From the NCBI GenBank assembly GCA_963786445.1, contig CAWAZU010000025.1, positions 62,001-126,000 on the forward strand: 64,000 nt of DNA, read 5' to 3'. The notes under the pieces are model-generated. The model did not search any database. It saw only the letters and a list, made by a program, of their open reading frames with translations, and was not told the origin of the DNA. Origin of the DNA: JAFKFJ01 sp963786445. GTDB taxonomy: Bacteria > Pseudomonadota > Alphaproteobacteria > Acetobacterales > Acetobacteraceae. A program made the translations under genes and the position numbers. Shown here piece after piece: positions 7,525 to 17,195 of the stretch (position 1 is the first letter of the stretch; every line of letters starts with the position of its first letter).

Positions 7525-10196
7525 TCAGTCGAACGCGTACGTAAACTCCCCGTCCGCAACCCCAACCTGCACCCGCTCCACCGGCTTGCTTTCCAGCATG
7601 CGGGTGAGGAAGGCGCCGCTGATCGCCGGCAGCATGGTGTTGGTCAGGATCGCGTCGATCATGCGCCCGCCGCTCTCCGGCTCGGAGCAGCGGCTGGCGA
7701 TCAGCTTCACCACGTCCTCGTCGTAGCCGAACGGCACCTTGTGCCGCTCGGCGATGCGCGCCGCGATGCGGCCGAGCTGCAGGCGGATGATGTCGCCCAT
7801 CACCGCGTCGCTCAGCGGGTAGTAGGGGATCACGATCAGCCGCCCGAGCAGCGCCGGCGGGAAAGGACTTTCAGCAGCGCCGGCCGCAGCGCCTTCGCCA
7901 CCTCCTCCGGCTCCGGCATCAGCTCCGGGTCGCGGCACATCCCCATGATCACGTCGGTGCCGACATTCGAGGTCAGCAGAATGAGCGTGTTCTTGAAGTC
8001 GATCACCCGCCCTTCGCCGTCCTCCATGTGGCCCTTGTCGAACACCTGGAAGAAGATCTCGTGGACGTCGGAATGCGCCTTCTCCACCTCGTCGAGCAGC
8101 ACCACGGAATAGGGCTTTCGCCGCACCGCCTCGGTCAGCACGCCGCCCTCGCCGTAGCCGACATAGCCGGGCGGCGCGCCCTTCAGCGTCGAGACGGTGT
8201 GCGCCTCCTGGAACTCGCTCATGTTGATGGTGATCAGGTTCTGCTCGCCGCCATAGAGCGCCTCGGCGAGCGTCAGCGCCGTCTCGGTCTTGCCGACGCC
8301 GGACGGGCCGCACAGCATGAACACGCCGATCGGCTTGTGAGGGATTGTCGAGGCCGGCGCGCGAGGTCTGCACGCGGCGCGCGATCATCTGCAACCCGTG
8401 GTCCTGGCCGATCACGCGCCTGCCGAGCGTGGCGGCGAGGTCGAGCACCGCCTGCACCTCGTTCTTGACCATCCGCCCGACCGGGATGCCGGTCCAGTCG
8501 CCGACCACGGCGGCCACCGCCTGCTCATCGACGCTCGGCAGGATCAGCGGGGTTTCGCCCTGATGCGCCGTGAGCTGCGCCTGCAGCGCCTTGAGTTCCG
8601 CGAGCATCGCCGCCCGGTCCGGCGCGCCGCCGTCGCTCTCCACAGCCGCCGCGCCTTCGCGCAGCTTGGCGCGCAGCGCCAGCACCTGGTCCACCAGCGT
8701 GCGCTCCACGCCCCAGCGTTCCTCCAGCCCGCCGAGCCGCGTCCGCTCCACCTCCAGCGCCGCGCGGGCGGAGGCGTCGCGGGCGGTCGGCGTCGATGCC
8801 GATGGCGCTCTCGCGGGCGATGATCTCCAGTTCGGTTTCCAGCGCCTGGATGCGCCGGCGGCTGTCATCGACGGCGGGCGGCACCGCGTGCTGGCTGACC
8901 GCGACGCGCGCCGCCGCGGTGTCGAGCAGGCTGACCGACTTGTCGGGCAGCTGGCGCGCCGGGATGTAGCGGTGCGACAGCCGCACCGCCGCCTCGATCG
9001 CCTCGTCGAGGATCTGCACGCGATGGTGCTTCTCCAGCGGCGAGGCGATGCCGCGCATCATCAGGATCGCCTTCTCCTCGCCCGGCTCATCGACCTGCAC
9101 GACCTGGAAGCGGCGGGTCAGCGCCGGGTCCTTCTCGAAATATTTCTTGTATTCGGCCCAGGTGGTCGCCGCGACGGTGCGCAGCGTGCCGCGCGCCAGC
9201 GCCGGCTTCAGCAGGTTGGCGGCATCGCCGGTGCCGGCCGCCCCGCCGGCGCCGATCAGCGTGTGCGCCTCGTCGATGAACAGGATGATCGGCTTCGGCG
9301 AGGACTGCACTTCCTCGATGACCTGGCGCAGCCGCTGCTCGAACTCGCCCTTCATGCTGGCGCCGGCCTGCAGCAGCCCGACATCGAGCACGCGCAGGCG
9401 ACACGTCCTTCAGCGCCGGCGGCACGTCGCCCTGCACGATGCGGTGGGCAAACCCTTCGACCACCGCGGTCTTGCCGACGCCCGCCTCGCCGGTGAGGAT
9501 CGGGTTGTTCTGGCGGCGGCGCATCAGCACATCGACGACCTGGCGGATTTCCTGGTCGCGGCCGACGATCGGGTCGATCTCGCCGTTGCGCGCCCGCTCG
9601 GTCAGATCGGTGGTGAACTGTTTCAGCGCCTCCTGCTTGCCCATCGCGGCCGGCGCCATCGCGCCGCTGGCCTCGCCCGGCGTGCCGACGCGCGAGCCGT
9701 CGGAGGCGGCCAGCGCCGCTTCCGGCGAATTCGCCAGAATCTTCGCGAAATCGTCGCTCAGCGTGTCGGGCTTGATGCGCTCGAACTGGCGGCTGATCGC
9801 GTTCAGCGCGTTGCGCAGCGTCGGCGTCTTGACCGCGCCGAGCACCAGATGGCCGGTGCGCACCTGCAACTCGTCGAACATCAGCGTGCCGAACACCCAG
9901 CCGCGTTCGACCGCCTCCTCGACCAGCGGCGAGAGGTCGGAGATGGCGGTGGCGCCGCGCGGCAGCTTGTCGAGGAAGCCGGTGATGTCGGCGGCGAGCC
10001 GCGCCGGGTCCAGCTCGAAATGCCGCACCAGGCGGTGCAGGTCGGAATCCTGCACCTGCAGGATCTGATGGATCCAGTGTGCCAGCTCCACATAGGGGTT
10101 GCCGCGCAGCTTGCAGAACACGGTGGCGCCCTCGATCGCGCGGTAGGCGACCGGGTTGAGCTTGCCGAACAGGGCGGCGCGGCTGATTTCTGTCAT
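7525..10196 (-). CDS. clpV: ClpV/TssH, T6SS AAA+ sheath-recycling ATPase (frameshifted in this sequence)
   Basis: Start ATG 10194-10196 overlaps the tssG stop as ATGA, indicating translational coupling. Domains in order: Clp N-domain, first AAA+ module (Walker A GEAGVGKTAVVEG, Walker B ILFIDEAHTLIGAG), middle coiled coil, second AAA+ module (CGPSGVGKTETALTLAEALY, GYVGYGEGGVLTEAVR, VLLDEVEKAH), and a C-terminal domain ending FTYAFD. Four frame breaks occur near 9400, 8803, 8343 and 7865. Each is explained by inserted bases (1, 1, 1 and 2), and removal gives 888 residues, the normal ClpV length with canonical joins such as LKVFPPALLGRL. Errors in the consensus are more likely than a real pseudogene. 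ClpV extracts TssC from contracted sheaths for reuse. Confidence 0.9.
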
Positions 10197-11299
10197 GGAA
10201 TGGGTTCCGTTGCTTTTGCTGGCGTGCCGGCGTCGAGCGTCCGTGCCATGCTGTCGGCACTCGCATCAAGAAACAAGTCCGCCGCGTCGGATTCGCTGTG
10301 CCGCGGCGTCAGCCACGTGGTCCAGCCCAGCCCGTTGCGGCGCCCGAGCTGCAGCGGCGGCACCTGGTCGCGCTTGAGGATCAGGTTGACGTCCCACAGC
10401 AGCGTGTCGCCGACATAGTTGCGCACGATCGGGATCAGCCGGTTGAAGCTGGCGCCGCCCGGCAGCAGGCGCAGATAGTCGGCCAGATCGAGCGGGCCGA
10501 ACACGATACGGAATTTTTCCTGCCGGCTCCACACCCGCCCGCCGACCAGCACGGTGCGGCCGAGGGCCGCCGTTTGCGGCGAGGCGCCGAGCCGCGTGCG
10601 GTCGGCCTCCGCCAGCGTGAGCCAGGCGCCGATAAAACTCTCGATGCGCACGTCCATCTGGAAGAACGCCGACAGGATCGCCGCCAGCCCCTCGGCGTGG
10701 CGCGTCTGGGCCGCCAGCAGCCCGGCGAAATGCCGCTTGGCCAGGTCGGGCATGGCGTCGCGGTCGTGCAGCGATGCCGTGCCGATCCCGAGCAAGGCGC
10801 CGACATAGAGCGCGAAGCGGTCCTCGTTCGGACGATCGAACGCGACCGTCGGCCGCACGTCGGCCCAGGCGCGGTAGAACAGCGACAGCGCGCGGTGGTG
10901 GAAGACATCGGCGAACCGCTGAAAGCCCGGGTCGCGCTGGTTGCGGCGCCGGTCGCGGGCATATTCGGTCAGGTGCAGCGGCAGCGGCCCGTCCGGCCCG
11001 AACAGGCCGAAGAAATGCACCAGCAGCCGCGGCGCCGCCTCGTCGCGCCCCGCCTCCCAGCCGGCGAGCGTCGCCGGGGCGAATTCGACGGAGGGTTCCT
11101 GCGCCAGCCGCACCGCGTCCTGCGCCGGACGGGTGGAGCGGCCGAAGCGCGGCCGGTCGGCGTGCGCCGCCTCCAGGCGCCGCATCGCCTGATAGAAGCT
11201 CCAGGACCACGGCGCCGCCGCGAGCCGATCGACGAACGGCGCGGCGGCGGCGGCTGCCGGTGTCACAGGACCGGGCGCAGGCCCAGCCGCATCGGCCAT
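10193..11299 (-). CDS. tssG: TssG, T6SS baseplate wedge subunit
   Basis: 368 residues from ATG 11297-11299, overlapping the tssF 3' end by 37 bp; a much longer frame runs upstream but is antisense-type noise. TssG hallmarks: FYQAMRRLEAAHADRPRFGR near the N-terminus, then VEFAPATLAG, LLVHFFGLFGPDGPLPLHLT, the RFADVFHHRALSLFYRAWAD region, and a C-terminal LGRRNGLGWTTWL. TssG joins TssE, TssF and TssK in the baseplate wedge. The stop codon overlaps the clpV start. Confidence 0.93.
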   Translation of the reverse strand: MADAAGPAPGPVTPAAAAAAPFVDRLAAAPWSWSFYQAMRRLEAAHADRPRFGRSTRPAQDAVRLAQEPSVEFAPATLAGWEAGRDEAAPRLLVHFFGLFGPDGPLPLHLTEYARDRRRNQRDPGFQRFADVFHHRALSLFYRAWADVRPTVAFDRPNEDRFALYVGALLGIGTASLHDRDAMPDLAKRHFAGLLAAQTRHAEGLAAILSAFFQMDVRIESFIGAWLTLAEADRTRLGASPQTAALGRTVLVGGRVWSRQEKFRIVFGPLDLADYLRLLPGGASFNRLIPIVRNYVGDTLLWDVNLILKRDQVPPLQLGRRNGLGWTTWLTPRHSESDAADLFLDASADSMARTLDAGTPAKATEPIP

Positions 11300-13140
11300 C
11301 GCATCACCTCGCCCCGCTCGGGGTTGCGCAGCACCGTTTCGACGAACGCATTGATCGATACGTATTTGGCGAAGAAACGATCCAGCACGGCGGCGAGCAG
11401 GATGCCGCCGGCGCCGCCGAACGGCGTCTCGTCGATGGTGAGCGTCAGTTCCAGCCCGCGGCCGACCGCGATCGGGCCGGCGCCCGGGATGCGGCGCACG
11501 ATCGGGCGGCAGCCGATCGAGGTCAGCCCTTCCAACTGGCGCGCCGCGACCGAGGTGGCCGAGGGAACGTAGAGCCGCAGCAGCTCGCGCAGCGCCGCCC
11601 CGCCCTGCAGCGCGTCGGTATCGACCAGCGTGAGGTAGTTGAGGCCGAGATGGCTGATGAACCGCCAGGCGTACTCGCCGTCGCCGCGGCACGGGCGCGG
11701 CGCGGTCGGGCCGACCAGGCAGCGCACCGCGCCGACCGGCGCGCTGATCGCGATGGTGAAGTCGGTGTGCTGCTTGCCGACCGGCATCGACAGCGGCAGG
11801 TCGCGGTTGGTGCACAGCAGGTCGAGGCCGAGCTGGCGCAGGCCGGGCGGAAACGGCACCTGCTCGGCATCGACCAGCGAGATGAAGACCTCGTGGCCGA
11901 GATAGCTCGACCGCGGGCCGACGCGCCGCGCCCGGCCGGAGAGCTGCCGCGGCTCGCGGCGCAGCATGTAGTAGGCGCGGTGCTCGACATTGTGGCTGAG
12001 GTCGTTGGCCGCATAGAACGGCAGGAACGGCTGCGGCGTGCCGCCATCGGCGGCGTAGCCCTCGGCCGCGACGACGCTGAACACCTCGAAATCCAGCGGG
12101 CGCATGCGGTCCGGCACCACATGATGCTCGGCCGCGTGCTCGTTGAGGTTGATGCGGTCGCTGCGCTTGGCGAACAGGTTGGCGGCCGGGGTCGCGAACA
12201 GCGCGAACTGGTCGGCGCCGAACGAGGACGCCAGCGCCGGCTCGCTGCGGTCGAGCAGCAGGATCAGCTCCAGCTCGCGCCCCTGGCAGCGCGCGACCGG
12301 CCGCTCCAGCTCGCCGAGTTCGACGCACAGGAACCGCTCCGGCATCGCGTAGTATTCCTGCAGCAGCCGGTAGCCGTCGAAGGATTGCGGGGCGCGCGGC
12401 AGCAGCGCTTCCTCCGGCTCGAAGCCGAGCGGGCGGAGGGCGTGGGCGCTGAGCCGCTCCTGCCAGGGCAGCGGCCGCTCGGCCGGGCGGACATAGACGG
12501 CGGCGAGATCGCTGAGCAGCTGCTCGTAGAGCCGCACGCGCGCGCCCTCGGCGCCGGCGAGGAACAGCGGCAGCCGGGCGAGGGCGAGCTTGGCGAACGG
12601 CATCTCGCCGGTGACGCGCAGCCGCACGCGGATCGCCGCCTTGACGCCGCGCTGCTCCGGCAGGCCGAGGGCGGCGACCGCGGCGGGCGAGGCGATGTAT
12701 TCCGCATCCGCGATCTCGATCGGCAGCAGCTGCACCGGATGCGCGGTGCGGAACTCGCAGTTGGTCTGATCCTCGGTGCCGAGCAGGCTGCGCAGTTCGG
12801 TGCCGGCGGGCAGCACCGCGCCGTCGGCGATGGTGCGCAGCGTCGGGTCCGGCTGGAACTGCACCACCGCCATCGAAGGCGTCGGCGCGAGATAGTGCGG
12901 ATAGACCATCTGCAGCAGCGACTGCGTGAAGGTCGGGAACTCCGCCTCCATCTTGAGCTGGATGCGGGCGGTGAGGAACGCGAACCCCTCCAGCAGCCGC
13001 TCGACATAGGGATCGGCGACTTCGAGGCTGCCGAGGCTGAGCCGGGAGGCGATTTTCGGGTACTGGCGCGCGAACTCGCCGCCCATGTCGCGGATATAGG
13101 CCAGTTCGGCCTCGTAAAGGCGCAGCAGGCGCGGGTCCAT
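11263..13140 (-). CDS. tssF: TssF, T6SS baseplate wedge subunit
   Basis: 625 residues from ATG 13138-13140, the start that gives the family N-terminus MDPRLLRLYEAELAYIRDMG. Further TssF markers are EFARQYPKIASRL, DPYVERLLEGFAFLTARIQL and MVYPHYLAPTPSMAVVQF within the first 110 residues, and a C-terminal GRGLELTLTIDETPFGGAG followed by LDRFFAKYVSINAFVE. Length is normal. The start shares one base with the tssE stop (TGATG). TssF is the large wedge subunit that links the baseplate to the membrane complex and sheath. Confidence 0.95.
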   Translation of the reverse strand: MDPRLLRLYEAELAYIRDMGGEFARQYPKIASRLSLGSLEVADPYVERLLEGFAFLTARIQLKMEAEFPTFTQSLLQMVYPHYLAPTPSMAVVQFQPDPTLRTIADGAVLPAGTELRSLLGTEDQTNCEFRTAHPVQLLPIEIADAEYIASPAAVAALGLPEQRGVKAAIRVRLRVTGEMPFAKLALARLPLFLAGAEGARVRLYEQLLSDLAAVYVRPAERPLPWQERLSAHALRPLGFEPEEALLPRAPQSFDGYRLLQEYYAMPERFLCVELGELERPVARCQGRELELILLLDRSEPALASSFGADQFALFATPAANLFAKRSDRINLNEHAAEHHVVPDRMRPLDFEVFSVVAAEGYAADGGTPQPFLPFYAANDLSHNVEHRAYYMLRREPRQLSGRARRVGPRSSYLGHEVFISLVDAEQVPFPPGLRQLGLDLLCTNRDLPLSMPVGKQHTDFTIAISAPVGAVRCLVGPTAPRPCRGDGEYAWRFISHLGLNYLTLVDTDALQGGAALRELLRLYVPSATSVAARQLEGLTSIGCRPIVRRIPGAGPIAVGRGLELTLTIDETPFGGAGGILLAAVLDRFFAKYVSINAFVETVLRNPERGEVMRWPMRLGLRPVL

Positions 13141-13649
13141 CAGCCGCGCACCGGCGCGTCGGTCACCACCGCGAGCCGCGTCTCCAGCTCGATCGCGGTT
13201 TCCAGGAACAGCTGCTGCGGCACCGGCTGCGCCCACAGCTCGCCCTGGATCTCGAACGTCAGCGCCGAGGTCGGCTGGTCGTCGCTCGGCGGGCGCAGCC
13301 GGACCACCAGCGTCTCCGGGCGGATGCGCGGCTCGAAGGCGCGGATCGCGGCGGCGATGCCGCTCTCCAGCGACGACAGCCGTTGCGAGGTGCCGACCAT
13401 GCCGGTGAAGCCGGGAATGCCGAAATTCAGCGTCGAGCCGGCGGTGAGCGAGGCCGGGTCAATCTCCTCGGTGGCGGCGAGGTTGGTGGTGTTGAGCAGC
13501 CAGGCGAGATCGCGCAGCACCGCCTGGCGCAGCTGCATCATGCTCAGCGTCTGCTGGTCGAGGGTTTCGCGTCGATGCTCCGGGGCGGCGTCGGTCAGCC
13601 GGTCGAGCAGGGACGGCTGCAGCCGCTCCCGTCCTGCGAGTTCGCTCAT
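13140..13649 (-). CDS. tssE: TssE, gp25-like T6SS baseplate protein
   Basis: 169 residues. The N-terminus carries the TssE LQPSLLDRLTDAAPEHRRET segment. The gp25-like core has LRQAVLRDLAWLLNTTN, then NFGIPGFTG, then EPRIRPETLVVRL, which is the wedge/sheath-initiating fold shared with phage gp25. Overlaps tssF by one base and lies 3 bp after tagJ, so the block is one operon. Confidence 0.94.
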   Translation of the reverse strand: MSELAGRERLQPSLLDRLTDAAPEHRRETLDQQTLSMMQLRQAVLRDLAWLLNTTNLAATEEIDPASLTAGSTLNFGIPGFTGMVGTSQRLSSLESGIAAAIRAFEPRIRPETLVVRLRPPSDDQPTSALTFEIQGELWAQPVPQQLFLETAIELETRLAVVTDAPVRG

Positions 13650-13652
13650 GGT

Positions 13653-14459
13653 TCAGGGAGCCGCCTCCGCGGCTGCGGCGAATGCGATCCGGCGCACGTC
13701 CATCAGCGGGAATTCGCCGGCATCGGTCGCCAGGATGCGCTGGCCGCGACCGAGGAACCAGCCCTCGCCGCGCTCCTGCCATTCGCTGCGGCGGGAGAGT
13801 GCCAGCGCCGCATCCGCCTGCAGCTCGGAGCCGGGGTAGCGGGTGGGGATGAAGCCGAACGCTTCGCCGCCGTTGCTCCAGACGAAATGCGCCGGCAGCC
13901 AGACCTGGTCGCGCAGGTCGGCCGGCGGCTCGATGTCGAGCGCCTGCAGCCGGGTGAACGGCACCCAGTAGTATTTGCCCTCGACGATCGCCTCCAGCAT
14001 CGGCCCGAGTCGCGGGTCGGCGTCGGCGATCCAGGCGAAGCTCTGGCCGTCGATGCTGCCGCTCGCCTCCGGCGCCTGTTCGAAGGCGGCGTCGCGCAGG
14101 CCGGCCGCTTCCGCCGCACGGCCGGCGGCGAGCACCCGGTTGGCCTCGATCAGCAGCGACATCCACGGCGCGGGATCGCCGAAGATGGTCGGGGTGCGGC
14201 TGCCCTCGAACACCCGCGCGCGCAGCAGTTCGCAGCGGATGGTGGCGCGGTAGGTCTGCATCATCGGCAGCGCGAGCGGGTCGAGCTCGCCCGCCACGGT
14301 CAGCTGCGTGACCGCGCGGTCCCACTCGCCGAACACGCAGAACAACTGGAAGAGGAAGGTGCGCAGGCCCGCATCGCGCGGCGCCTTGCGCACCTCCTGC
14401 TTCAACTGCTCCAGCGCGGCGCGCGGGTCGCCGGACCGGAGCAGTTCGCGCGCTTCCAT
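13653..14459 (-). CDS. tagJ: TagJ/ImpE, T6SS accessory protein
   Basis: 268 residues. N-terminal TPR-like helices (GDPRAALEQLKQEVRKAPRD, LRTFLFQLFCVFGEWDRA) followed by the ImpE domain (DADPRLGPMLEAIVEGKYYW, then LRDQVWLPAHFVWSNGGEAF, then GFIPTRYPGS). TagJ binds the TssB sheath subunit and modulates ClpV-dependent sheath handling; it occurs in only some T6SS subtypes, so its presence helps classify this system. It lies 28 bp downstream of hcp. Confidence 0.92.
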   Translation of the reverse strand: MEARELLRSGDPRAALEQLKQEVRKAPRDAGLRTFLFQLFCVFGEWDRAVTQLTVAGELDPLALPMMQTYRATIRCELLRARVFEGSRTPTIFGDPAPWMSLLIEANRVLAAGRAAEAAGLRDAAFEQAPEASGSIDGQSFAWIADADPRLGPMLEAIVEGKYYWVPFTRLQALDIEPPADLRDQVWLPAHFVWSNGGEAFGFIPTRYPGSELQADAALALSRRSEWQERGEGWFLGRGQRILATDAGEFPLMDVRRIAFAAAAEAAP

Positions 14460-14487
14460 CTGCTGGCTCGCGGCTTTCGTCGATCCG

Positions 14488-15072
14488 TCAGGACGCAGCG
14501 ATGGTCGTGTCCGGACCGGCGGCGACGTTCTTCTGCTGGTTCCAGCCGGCGGGGAACACCGTGCCCGGCGTGCCGTTGTTGTTCTGTTGGCAGTACCGCA
14601 TGATCAGCGCGCCATAGACGAAGGTGATGGTCTCCTTGGGGCTTTCGTCGTCATGCGCATAGGAGATCGTCTTGACGCCGACCAGCTTGAAGTCGAAGCG
14701 CAGGAAGAAGATGCCCGAAGAGTCCTCGCCCGCGCTTTTGCGCATCCCCAGGCCCACGTCGGAGAACGCCTTGCCGTTGCACGACATCTGGAACATGGTC
14801 GGCGAGGCTTTGTCGATCTTGCGGGTGATCGAGAACGGGTTGAACGAAATCTTGCCGGCGCCGATGCCGGTGCTCTGGCTCGACAGGTTGAAGCTCTGCT
14901 CGGTGTCGAAGCTGTAGTCCGAGACCTCGAACAACCCCTGGGCGTTCTGCGCGGACTGAAAATCCGCCGCCAGCGTGTCGCCGGAGACCGGCTTTGACAG
15001 ATCGACCTGCGACTCACCCTGCAGGTACGTGCCGCCGTACTGTTTGAAGAACATATATGCGTCGATTGCCAT
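14488..15072 (-). CDS. hcp: Hcp/TssD, T6SS tube protein
   Basis: 194 residues, somewhat longer than the common 160-172. Family features: MAIDAYMFFKQYGGTYLQGE at the N-terminus, the FSITRKIDKASPTMFQMSCNG beta-barrel segment (about residues 80-100), FFLRFDFKLVGVKTISY, and KETITFVYGALIMRY near the C-terminus. Hexamers stack to form the inner tube and can carry small effectors in the lumen. It has 46 bp of upstream spacing from tssC, which leaves room for a separate ribosome-binding site and a higher expression level. Confidence 0.95.
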   Translation of the reverse strand: MAIDAYMFFKQYGGTYLQGESQVDLSKPVSGDTLAADFQSAQNAQGLFEVSDYSFDTEQSFNLSSQSTGIGAGKISFNPFSITRKIDKASPTMFQMSCNGKAFSDVGLGMRKSAGEDSSGIFFLRFDFKLVGVKTISYAHDDESPKETITFVYGALIMRYCQQNNNGTPGTVFPAGWNQQKNVAAGPDTTIAAS

Positions 15073-15118
15073 GGCTCATTCGCTCCTCTATGGCGGGGGG
15101 GCAGATACGGCTACGGTG

Positions 15119-16603
15119 TTACTTCGGCATGCGCGAGACAAGCCGGAGCGATACCGTCAGGCCCTCAAGCTGGTAGTGCGGCTTGAGGAAGAACTTGGCG
15201 CTGTAGTATCCGGGATTCTCTTCGTTCTCGGCCACCTCGACCTTGCCTTCGGCGAGCGGATGCGTGGCCTTCCATTCTTCCGTGGAACTGTCCGGGCTGC
15301 CGTCTACGTATTGCGTCAGCCAGCCCTGCAGCCACATCTCCAGCTGCGCCTTGGTCATGGTGCTGCCGATCTTGTCGCGCACCATGCATTTCAGGTAGTG
15401 CGCGAACCGGCAGCTGGCGAACAGATAGGGCAGGCGCGCCGCGAGGTTGGCGTTGGCGGTCGCCGCCGGATCCTCGTATTCCTGCGGCTTCTGCAGCGAC
15501 TGCGCGCCGATGAACGCGGCGAAGTCGGAATTCTTCTTGTGGATCAGCGGCATGAAGCCGTTCTTGGCGAGTTCCGCCTCGCGCCGGTCGGCGATCGCCA
15601 CCTCGGTCGGGCACTGCATATCGACGCCGCCGTCATCGGTCGGGAAGGTGAAGGTCGGCAGACCTTCCACCGCGCCGCCCGATTCGATGCCGCGGATGCG
15701 CGTGGTCCAGCCGTACATCTTGAAGGCGCGCGTGATGTTGGTGCCCATCGCGTAGGCGGCGTTGGTCCAGCAGAACTTGGTCGGATCGCTGCCGTCCACG
15801 TCCTCCTCGAAATGGAATTCCTCGACCGGCGCGGTCTTCTCGCCGTACGGCAGGCGCGAGAGGAAGCGCGGCATGCACAGGCCGATGTAGCGGCTGTCCT
15901 CGCTCTCGCGCAGGCTGCGCCAGGCGGCGTATTCGGGCGTCTGGAAGATTTTCGTCAGGTCGCGCGGATTGGCCAGTTCATTCCACGTGTCCATGCCGAA
16001 CACGGTGGGGTTGGCGGCGGCAATGAACGGCGTGTGCGACGCCGCCGCGACCTGCGACAGATCGCCCAGCAGCTGCACGTCCTGCGGGCTGTGGTCGAAA
16101 TAGTAGTCGCCGAGCAGCAGCCCGAACGGCTCGCCGCCGAACTGGCCGTATTCCTCCTCGTAGATGCGCTTGAAGATCGGGCTCTGGTCCCACGCCGTGC
16201 CGCGGAATTTCTTCAGCGACTTGCCAACGTCCTTCTTGGCGACGTTGAACACCTTGATCTTGAGGGACTCGTCGGTTTCGGTGTTGTTGACGAGGTAGTG
16301 CAGTCCGCGCCAGGCGGATTCGAGCTGCTGGAAATCCTCGTGGTGCAGGATCGCGTTCAGCTGTTCGGACAGCTTGCGGTCGATCTCGGCGATCAGCCCT
16401 TCGATGGTGCGCAGGCTGTCGGCGGAGATCAGCTGCGTGTTGGCGAGCGCCTGCTGCGCCAGCGTCTGCACCGCCGATTCGACGGCGCTGCGGGCGGTGT
16501 CGGATTTCGGCTTGAACTCGCGGGTCAGCAGGGAGGCGAAGTCGCTCGTCTCCTGGGTGGCGACGCCGGCAGCGGGCGCGGCGCTGGTCTCGGTGCCCGA
16601 CAT
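15119..16603 (-). CDS. tssC: TssC, T6SS sheath large subunit
   Basis: 494 residues, normal length. Landmarks: EIDRKLSEQLNAILHHEDFQ followed by LESAWRGLHYLVNNTET, then GEPFGLLLGDYYFDHSPQD, LSRLPYGEKTAPVEEFHFE, and a C-terminal HYQLEGLTVSLRLVSRMPK. The N-terminal helix is the region that ClpV recognises in known systems. It starts 3 bp after tssB, as expected for co-translated sheath subunits. Confidence 0.96.
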   Translation of the reverse strand: MSGTETSAAPAAGVATQETSDFASLLTREFKPKSDTARSAVESAVQTLAQQALANTQLISADSLRTIEGLIAEIDRKLSEQLNAILHHEDFQQLESAWRGLHYLVNNTETDESLKIKVFNVAKKDVGKSLKKFRGTAWDQSPIFKRIYEEEYGQFGGEPFGLLLGDYYFDHSPQDVQLLGDLSQVAAASHTPFIAAANPTVFGMDTWNELANPRDLTKIFQTPEYAAWRSLRESEDSRYIGLCMPRFLSRLPYGEKTAPVEEFHFEEDVDGSDPTKFCWTNAAYAMGTNITRAFKMYGWTTRIRGIESGGAVEGLPTFTFPTDDGGVDMQCPTEVAIADRREAELAKNGFMPLIHKKNSDFAAFIGAQSLQKPQEYEDPAATANANLAARLPYLFASCRFAHYLKCMVRDKIGSTMTKAQLEMWLQGWLTQYVDGSPDSSTEEWKATHPLAEGKVEVAENEENPGYYSAKFFLKPHYQLEGLTVSLRLVSRMPK

Positions 16604-16606
16604 GGT

Positions 16607-17122
16607 TCAGCCCTCCCCGCCCTTGTCCGCCGGTTTCGGCGCCGCGGCGAGCGACTGCAGCAGCGCCGGGTCGTTCAGCACTTTGGTGATCAGGTCTTCG
16701 GCGCCGCTCTTGCCGTCCATGTAGGTGAGCAGGTTGGACAGCTGCGTGCGCGCCTCCAGCAGCTTGTTCAGCGCATCGACCTTGCGCGCCACCGCGGCCG
16801 GCGAGAAATCGTCCATGCTCTCGAAGGTGATGTCCACCGCGACATTGCCTTCGCCGGTCAGCGTGTTGGGCACCGTGAACGCCACGCGCGGCTTCATCGC
16901 CTTCAGCCGGTCGTCGAAATTGTCCACGTCCACTTCGAGGAACTTGCGGTCCGCGACGGGCGGCAGCGGCTCGGTGGGCTTGCCCGACAGGTCGGACATC
17001 ACGCCGACCACGAAGGGCAGCTGCACCTTCTTTTGCGACCCGTACGTCTCCACGTCGTACTCGATCTGCACGCGCGGCGCCCGGTTGCGGGCGATGAATT
17101 TTTGACTGCTCGCTTTGGCCAC
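16607..17122 (-). CDS. tssB: TssB, T6SS sheath small subunit
   Basis: 171 residues. Markers: NRAPRVQIEYDVETYGSQKK at the N-terminus, LPFVVGVMSDLSG, FLEVDVDNFDDRLKAMKPRV, and the ESMDDFSPAAVARKV motif. Pairs with TssC to form the contractile sheath. A second TssB-like domain in the window is fused to a TssC-like domain at 1363-3123. Confidence 0.96.
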   Translation of the reverse strand: MAKASSQKFIARNRAPRVQIEYDVETYGSQKKVQLPFVVGVMSDLSGKPTEPLPPVADRKFLEVDVDNFDDRLKAMKPRVAFTVPNTLTGEGNVAVDITFESMDDFSPAAVARKVDALNKLLEARTQLSNLLTYMDGKSGAEDLITKVLNDPALLQSLAAAPKPADKGGEG

Positions 17123-17195
17123 GGCCTTGCCTCGCTACCCTTTGGGGTTGATGCTGCGTTTCGCACGCCGCCGCCCGGGGCCGGTGTGACCCCGG

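Noticed and set aside
7525..10196. clpV as a true pseudogene that disables the T6SS
   Set aside because: All four breaks are small insertions and the protein sequence between them is fully conserved, so consensus error is more likely.
10774..13839. A 1021-codon open frame on the plus strand across tssF and tssG
   Set aside because: It is antisense to two well-recognised T6SS genes; the product is Arg/Gly/Ala-rich without any family feature. Long antisense frames are expected at this GC content.
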